Origin: Tausonia pullulans
Taxonomy: Eukaryota > Basidiomycota > Tremellomycetes > Cystofilobasidiales > Mrakiaceae
Reading direction: 5' to 3'
Length of the DNA: 64,000 nt
NCBI GenBank assembly: GCA_951802195.1
Contig: OX637620.1
Location: forward strand, 248,001 to 312,000
A program made the position numbers and the translations under genes. Of this stretch, positions 57,407 to 64,000 are shown one piece after another. The notes beneath the pieces are model-generated. The model was given only the letters and a program-made list of their open reading frames with translations. It was not told the DNA's origin and did not search any database. How positions within the stretch are numbered: position 1 is the stretch's first letter; the number at the start of each line of letters is the position of its first letter.

Positions 57407-59776
57407 GCGCCGGCGTTGAAGTCGATCCGAGAGCGCCGATTCGACTTCGACCAGCAACCCGGCGAGACCCATCATCGCTCCTTGTGCTGCTGCTCCTTGA
57501 TGTGGCAGAGGCTTGCTTGATACAGGAGAGAGTCTGAGGAGGAGAAATGATCCTGAGTCCGTGCTCTCTTCAACGAGCTAGGATGAGTTTTCTCGAGACT
57601 GATCGACTAATTCCTCCTCGTCAGCCCAGAGATACCTAGGGAGCCCCTCTCCACGTCCTCTCCTTTATCCCCTGAATTACACAAACGCCCACTCTGGATC
57701 CTCCTCTGCTAGTCTTTCGACATTATCGCCGTGTGTAGAGGGGCGGGGGACGCAACTCATTCTGTTCGAACCCAACTCGGCCCCTCCCGTTCGGTTCCTA
57801 CTCCACAAACGGGAGCCAGCAGCCTAATATCTTGACGATGGCCGGACAGCGGCGTTCTAGAGGGGCGATGGAGGGTCTACGTTTGACGTGCGAACGACGT
57901 AGCGATGCATGAGCGTATTCATACGTGGAGCGAGGGAGAAGTTAGCTCGGTGTACTCAGCGCCCCAATCCCTTCTCCGTCTCTGGTCCAGGCACAGCGGC
58001 GCAGTTGCCAGCCAAGTGCGCTCGCAACGTTCTATTTCATAGTGCCGCATCGGAGTAGCGAAGTAAAGCTATAAAGAGAAGGGAAGAGCGAGAGCCCACA
58101 AGCGTATTTGTTTCTGCCTGCTCACTTATCTTTCATGGCTACATGACGCCCTGGTCCCTTGCGAGGGATGGAATATCGTCCGCCCTTGCCTGTCATGGTC
58201 TTTATAAGACAAGAACATATGAGATGCGAAAGTGAGACATTTGAGAAGACCAGCGTCAAGATCCAGGCGCCGACCTGAAACAGGGCCCGTGCGAGACGCC
58301 TTCCTCCGTTCCCTTGATCCCGACGGTTGCTTGACTCTCTCTCCACCTCTCGGGGGGAATCCGCTTGGGTCCTTGTGAGCTTGATGCTCTGTTGGTGAGG
58401 TGGTAAGATTAGCTCTCAGCTCTTCTGATTTGGCGTTGTTCCGCAAATCCGATGGACCAGGCCAGGGATGCATGTGAACGAGGGAAATCGGGGTATGATG
58501 ATGTGCTGACGCGTGACCGATCGTCCCTCTTGCGGGCAAGCTGAGGCAGCAACGTGGGGACACGGGTTCTGCGGTCCCAAGATCATGAGATGCCAGCCAG
58601 CCCAGTCGTCCATTGGTCGCCCATTCCTTGCCGAGATCAGGGCGATGTCAGAGATGGACCGGCTCCCTCGCTTGCCGTTGACGACGCTGCTTCCTTCTCT
58701 CGCGCGTGCATTTGCGGCACTGACCCCCGGCCAGCCTAGCAAGGGTAGTTTTTTTTTCTAGCTGCTGTTTGCGGGTTAGCAGGCGAGGGCGAGGCGCTCT
58801 CAGGCGATGAGAGGCTGCACTAAATCGACCGACCACCCACCGCGGGGTGTTCCCTCTCTTTCCATTGCTAGCCGGCCTCCCTCCCGTTGCTGCCAACTGC
58901 GAAAAGAAATCCAAGCGAGCGCATCACTGAAAGAGAAGAGGGGGACAAGCAGGAGAGACCGCGCGCCGCATCCATCCCTAGCCGATATCGCCGTGTCTCG
59001 CCCCTAATAGTGTTCTCTTCCGGAGTCCCTCGCCCTTTCGTACCAATCTGAGCCCTACTCCTTCAACTTTGTGCGCCCTCTCTCTCGCCACTCCGCTTCT
59101 GATCGCAAAGAAGATCTAGATCGGTCGGAGTGCTGCAGCAGCCCCGCCGTTGCCCCGTCTCACACCTCTCCCTTTCTCGCCTGGCCCCCAACCTGCCCCT
59201 CGCAGAGCCTCCTCTCGCTCTCGTCAAGGCCGACAACCCTAACCATAACCACCAGAAAGCTGCCCCGCCCAACTCAACATACGAGTCGCCGTCCTTCCTC
59301 TCCTCCCTCTCTTCGCGTCATCTCGCCCGTCGTCTCTAGACCTGGCGAACCTCTCCGGTCACCCCTTCCCCTCGTCCTGCGAGCCAAAACGCATCCAGCG
59401 CCTCCCCCGCTCTCCCTCCTCCTTCCGGCTCTGGGCCATCCACAAACGACCTGGCTGGTCCTCCCCGTAGACGTGCCCCAGTCAGCCCGGCGCTTGCACC
59501 CTCATCGCTCTTGCTCAGTGAGTCCCTCCTCCCCCACTTGATCGTGTCCTCGCGTCGGCTTCTGTGCCTTCTCCATATGCATCCATTGGCCTCTCCCCCT
59601 TTCCCGCTGGAGGCACGCGCGCGCGCGTGCCTCGCCTGTCCGCCAACTACTCCGCCACCGTTGCCGCCCGGCCGTACTGGCTACCATCCAAGGCACCCTT
59701 GTCTGCTGCTAGGCAGGGCGAGAGACTAGAAAGTCCGCCCATCGAGCGCTGTCGTCGCTGTCGTCCTGTCCTTCAG
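57407..59776. other. Gene-poor stretch upstream of the Medusa-type gene, 2.4 kb
   Basis: No gene is recognised on either strand. From about 58980 the sequence becomes C/T-rich and probably forms a long, perhaps spliced, 5' leader, as is common for fungal developmental regulators. A short CCCTAACCATAACC stretch near 59236 looks telomere-like but is only two irregular units. Confidence 0.45.
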
Positions 59777-62700
59777 ATGACGACAGTCTCGGACTCACCT
59801 GCTTCCAGGCTTCCGCCGCTCTTTCTTCGCTCGAATCCGGCGACGGTCTGACCAGTCTCTCTCTCACCTCATGAACAGAGACATCACCAACAGCCACCAC
59901 CTTCAACTCCCTCCCTCTAACCTGACGTGACACCAGCCCGGCCGGCTCCTGTTCAACCTGGCGTCCCCAAGCTCCCAGCCCTCCCCTGCCGCCCGGCCCT
60001 CGTTCGGCAGCGCTGGCGGCAGCTACGACCTCTCGTCTCCCCCGCCGAGCTCGTCTTCGGCCTCACACTCCTTCTCCGGCGACGTCGTCTCGGGCCAGCT
60101 CGCCCCTTCCTCCTCCTCGGGCGGCGGCCTATCGTCCTCGTCCTCGCCGGAGAGCCCCGCAGGCGCTACCACCTACGGCCACTCTCAGTCTCGCCACCAC
60201 CAGGCGGTACCGCTGCTCTCGCCGACGCACTCCCAGCAGGCGTCCTTCTTCAGCACCGCTGGGCCCACGGATTTTGACGCTGGTCTCGGCCCGCCGTTCG
60301 AGTACGACCCAGAGGGACCGGACGCGTTCTTCCACGACTCCGACATGGCCATGGGCCCGCTATCTCCGCCTGAGTCGTCCGGGTGAGTCCGCAGGGATGG
60401 ATTAGACGGCAGGCACACAGATGGACGGGTCCGCTGCCTGGTGGAGGCATCGTGCCCGAGTATCTGACCTGTCCGTCGTCCGTTGGAAGACGACATTAAC
60501 GCCTTCTTCCTTTTCCCTATCTGTCTCTCTGGTTGCTTCTGTCTTCACTCCTTCCGCACATACAGCCAGGACCCAGTCACCGGGAACGACGGCTACTTCC
60601 CCTCGTCAGCGGCCTCACTACCGCTCTCAAACCACCACCTAGCCAGCCTTGCTGTCGCTGAAAGTCCCGGACCCGTCAGCATTGGCGGAGGCGGAGTCTC
60701 ATCCTCACCCGTCGGCGGTGGCGGACCTTCCGCAACCTCGCAGCCCTCGGTCACTGCGCGGAGTCGATCTAGCTCACATACGTTGCACTCGCTAGAGGGA
60801 GGTGCAGTAGCAGCAGCAGTGGCTGGGTCGCCTTCGACGCGACAACAACAGCAGATGTCCGCCATTAACACTACCTCTACCAGCAACAATGCGTCCTCGT
60901 CCTCCTCCGCCGGAGACGGCTCATCCAGCGCCAACGGCGGCAGCGGTAGCTTCCGACTCAACCTCCCTCTGTCGCCTACGGGCGCTCGCTTCCAGGGAGA
61001 AGGAGGCGGTGGACCTGGAAGCGGGTCTAGACCGCATCCTTCTTCGCCCAACTCGTTATCGGCGGCATTCCCGCATCAGCAGCAGCAGCAGCAGCAACAG
61101 CAACAGCCGCAGCAGCCCTCGAACCTCGGCCAGTCGCCCGTCGTTCAGGCTGGCGAATGGGGGCAGGCGATACAGGAGCAGACGAGCTTCTTCCCTGTCC
61201 AGGACTACGGCTACTCTCAGCAGCCAACCCAACAGCAGCAGATGCTTCAACAGCTCCAGCAGCCCATGTCGGCTCCTCCGCTGCCCTCAGGGTCTGCCAG
61301 CCAGTCCCAGCCGCCTTCGCCGTCGCGGACGACGGGTCTTTTCAACTTCAGCAGCGCCATCGACCTTTCGTCCTCGTTGACGTCCGCTGGTAACAGCGGA
61401 GGTGGCGGATCGACAGGAGGTCGGCCAAGGTCGACGACCGTTGGATCATTTCAGCACTCGGCAGCGTCATCCGGCCAAGGGAGCAGCAATCATGCTTCGC
61501 CGGTGCCTAGTGGAGGAGCTGGCTTCGGCAGCTTCTCGGCTGCTGCGTCTGCGACGGTGCAGTCTCCCGTGGCGACGGGGAGCTCTTCTCGTGGCGGAGG
61601 AGCACTTGACGATAGCCGGATGAGCGGGATCGTCGGGTCTGAGCCGGCGTCGCGATCCTCGTCGGCCATGTGCAGCAGCAACGGCGGCGGCCTGCCCTCG
61701 GCTGGCCCCTCCGCGCAGGATCTCGCGGCCCAAGTCAAGGCCATGAGCCTCGAGTCTCGGCTCCGCGACATCGAGGACATCATCGCCGCATCGGAGATCG
61801 TCACCCAGCAGGCAGCGCTCCTCCGAACGGCACTCATCGACGGCCGGGAGGCCATCGTCTCGCATGGCGACCTCAAGGAGATCGGGGACACGCTCAAGGC
61901 CATCGCCTCGCCTCTGCCTCCCTCGGCCATTGCCCCGCATCCGGGCGCTGTCGGCGGACTTTCACTCCTCCCGAGCTCGACGGTGACGAGCCCCGTCGCA
62001 AGCGGCGCTATGGATATGGGGGGCTCCTCAGATGGAAGTGTCGCGGCGGCGGCAGCAGTAGCAGCAGCGGTGGCAGTGACTGCGGCAGTAGCATCGCTCC
62101 CTACGCTTTCCATCGACGTCGCCAAGTCTCTCTCGTCGAGCAGCAAGCGGCCTCTCCCAGTCTCGTCGCCTGTACCCTCCGGGCCGATGGCTCTGTCGGA
62201 TGTCCACCTCCACCATCATCACCAGCAGCATCACCCCCCGATCCCCAAGCACCCGAGACGTTCCGAGATCGACGACGGCAGTCTTTACGCGGGCAGTAGC
62301 TCTTCCTCGAGCCTCCAGCCTCCGCCGCTTCAGCATGCCCACTCTTTCCCCAACACTACACTGCAGTCCCTCCCAAGCGAGTCGACATTTCCGGGGGTCA
62401 CGCCGACCACGCCAAGCCAGCGAGCGGCCTCGACCATCGGTGTCCCGCTAGCGGCGCACCCTTCGCTCGCCCAATCGCAGCCTCAACCGCTCGCTTCGGC
62501 CTCCGCGACGGCAAACCTCCTTTCGTCTCTCCCGTTGCAACAACAGCAGGGCGGTCAACAGCAGCAGCCTTTAACGACAGCAGTTTCTCAAATGCACGCG
62601 TCAATCGTTCCTTCTCCGCTGGCCATGACGACCTCGCGGCCTCCCTCGCCAGGGGCGTACCTCGAAGCGGCGTTCCAGAGAGTCGCAGCCTCTCAGCAGC

Positions 62701-64000
62701 AGCAGGATCAGGAGCAGCACGCCATGTTCAACACTTCGATGTGGGACACGGACTTTGCGACGCCCGGTTTGGGACTGGGTCAGCCACTCGCACCGACATC
62801 GCAACCGCCTCCTGGGTCAGCGTCGACGTCGTCTGCCGGTGTAACGGGGGGCGAGCAACAACAGACGACGGGAGCGGGCCAGCCCGCGTCGACCATCTCG
62901 CGCTCGTCGTCCACCTCGCGGAGGACTTCGACGACGTCCGACGGTCGACCGATCGTCCGTCTAAGGGGAATGACTCTCCCTTCGGACTCGGAACTGCCTA
63001 CATTCCTTCAACAGCAGCAGCAGCAGCAGCAGCCAAGTAATGGGCCCTCTTCAGTCGACGGCACTGTCGGCTCTCCTCAGCAGCAGCAGTCGCTCGCCTC
63101 TTCAAGCGCCCCGAGCTCCGTCATCCCCGCTCGGCGCGAGTCGCTCACTCCCGATGAGCACGACGAAGACTCATACTACTCAGACGAGCAAGACGACTCG
63201 GGCGACGAGAATGAGCCCCCGTTCCAGACGCATCAGCGTCGGAGGCGGGCGTCGAGCCGCGCGAGAAGGAGGAGTAGTCCGAGAGGATTCACGGCTACTG
63301 TTGGAGGAGGAGGCGGAGGAGGAAGTAATGCGACTTCCACAGCGGCGGCGGCGGCGGCGCAAGCGCTGATGGATGCGGATGAAGGTGCACTCATGGGTCA
63401 GCCGGCGCTCGATGGGGAGCTCAAGCTCGTCGTCGACGGCATTTTCTTGCGCTTCCTCAACACTGTGTGCTCGGACAGTGGGTTACATCGCTTTTTCTCC
63501 CTCCGTGGCTCTCAAGACTGAACAAATTCTTCTCGCCTTGCAGTTACGCTCAAGGACTCCAAGGGCGAGCAGATCCACCAGACGCTTATGCCTAAAAAGA
63601 TGCAGCGGCTGGACGAGTCTTGGGACTTCCGGCCGTTCAAGTTTCGGATCCAGGCCTTCACCAATGCCTTTACAGATGAGCTCCAGCGCGAAGGCCTTGG
63701 CGATGAAGTGATGCCTGTGAAAAAGGTCAAGCACTTCCTCTGGCAGCACCCGTTTATCTCGCGGTTCAACGACGACGGCAAGAAGGCCAAGAGCAAGGGA
63801 AACCATATTTGGAACGTCGAGGCCAAGAAGGACGGCTCGGGCGGTTGGATCTTTCGCGAGTTGTCAGTCTTACCCTCTTCTTCTTTCTTCTGCTTGGGGC
63901 CTGACTAGTCGTGTTCTATCTCTTCACTTTAGCCAGCGCAAGATCACGGGCGCGTTCCCTTCAGTCGGACATTGCGGCGTACCCTGGAAGGTACGCGTGA
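59777..64000 (+). CDS. medA: Medusa (MedA/REN1)-type developmental regulator (3' end beyond window)
   Basis: Exons: 59777-59849 (start uncertain), 59937-60382, 60566-63476, 63544-63862 and 63933-63990, with a GTACGC donor at 63991 leading out of the window. The first ~970 residues are low-complexity: Ser/Gly/Pro with poly-Q runs (for example about 61077-61110 and 63011-63035). The conserved domain begins LKLVVDGIFLRFLNTVCSD|ITLKDSKGE. It continues through HQTLMPKKMQRLDESWDFRP, FKFRIQAFTNAFTDEL, KKVKHFLWQHPFISRFNDDG, KKAKSKGNHIWNVEAKK and GGWIFREFQRKITG. That block is the hallmark of the MedA/REN1 family, nuclear regulators of conidiation and filamentous growth in ascomycetes, with counterparts in Ustilago. 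The first intron uses a weak GTCTGA donor, so the start codon could lie further upstream. Confidence 0.82.

Noticed and set aside
57750-57775. GTTCGAACCC resembling a tRNA B box
   Set aside because: Neighbouring bases cannot form the T stem, and no A box or acceptor stem is found.
59230-59260. Telomere-like CCCTAACCATAACC
   Set aside because: Only two irregular units within C-rich leader sequence; no array.

Overview
The window comes from the nuclear genome of a basidiomycete fungus, most likely a Pucciniomycotina yeast of the Rhodotorula, Sporobolomyces or Leucosporidium type. The DNA is GC-rich. Nearly every gene is broken by several short introns of about 60-100 nt with GTGAGT or GTGCGT donors, CTGAC/CTAAC-like branch sites and CAG acceptors. 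Promoters are pyrimidine-rich, and the proteins are fungal (kexin, Qcr9, Prp45, Medusa-type regulator, urease chaperone UreD). The organism call is inference from style and gene content. I see no transposon, LTR element, viral fossil or CRISPR array.

Layout. 1-9.2 kb, plus strand: end of a C2H2 zinc-finger gene, an arrestin-like gene, the mitochondrial S-adenosylmethionine carrier (PET8) and a DapA-superfamily aldolase. 9.5-13.7 kb, minus: an importin-11/Kap120 nuclear import receptor. 14.7-18.7 kb, plus: a long acidic protein with two SAP-like motifs joined to a TKL-like kinase domain. 19.7-22.9 kb, minus: Rab GTPase YPT6 and the ribosome maturation factor SDO1. 23.0-32.8 kb, plus: the U1A/U2B'' snRNP protein, a twin-CX9C protein, a small probable mitochondrial protein and kexin (KEX2). 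33.1-36.2 kb, minus: mRNA cap methyltransferase ABD1. 36.8-38.2 kb: two identical tRNA-Thr(AGT) genes in inverted orientation. 38.7-44.2 kb, minus: eIF4E, a single-pass membrane protein and an inositol-polyphosphate 5-phosphatase. 44.3-45.7 kb, plus: UreD. 45.8-52.2 kb, minus: a small probable mitochondrial protein, an Hsp31-like DJ-1 protein and an F-box protein. 52.4-53.6 kb, plus: QCR9. 54.2-56.7 kb, minus: PRP45. 56.8-57.4 kb, plus: a small protein with one CX9C. 59.8-64.0 kb, plus: a Medusa-type developmental regulator running off the window.

The genes are mostly single-copy housekeeping functions (splicing, capping, translation initiation, ribosome maturation, nuclear import, vesicle traffic, respiration) with no operon-like logic. 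Several neighbours are head-to-head with start codons less than 200 bp apart, suggesting shared promoters: SDO1/U2B'', 5-phosphatase/ureD, F-box/QCR9 and PRP45/small CX9C gene. The best candidates for something undescribed are the SAP-kinase fusion with its altered ATP-lysine site, and unusual gene structures: GC-AG introns, 14-21 nt microexons, two introns of more than 600 nt in tiny genes, a stop-free intron in SDO1, and an ATG placed exactly at an ABD1 splice acceptor. Exon boundaries were worked out by hand from frame continuity and splice consensus; no alignment was run.
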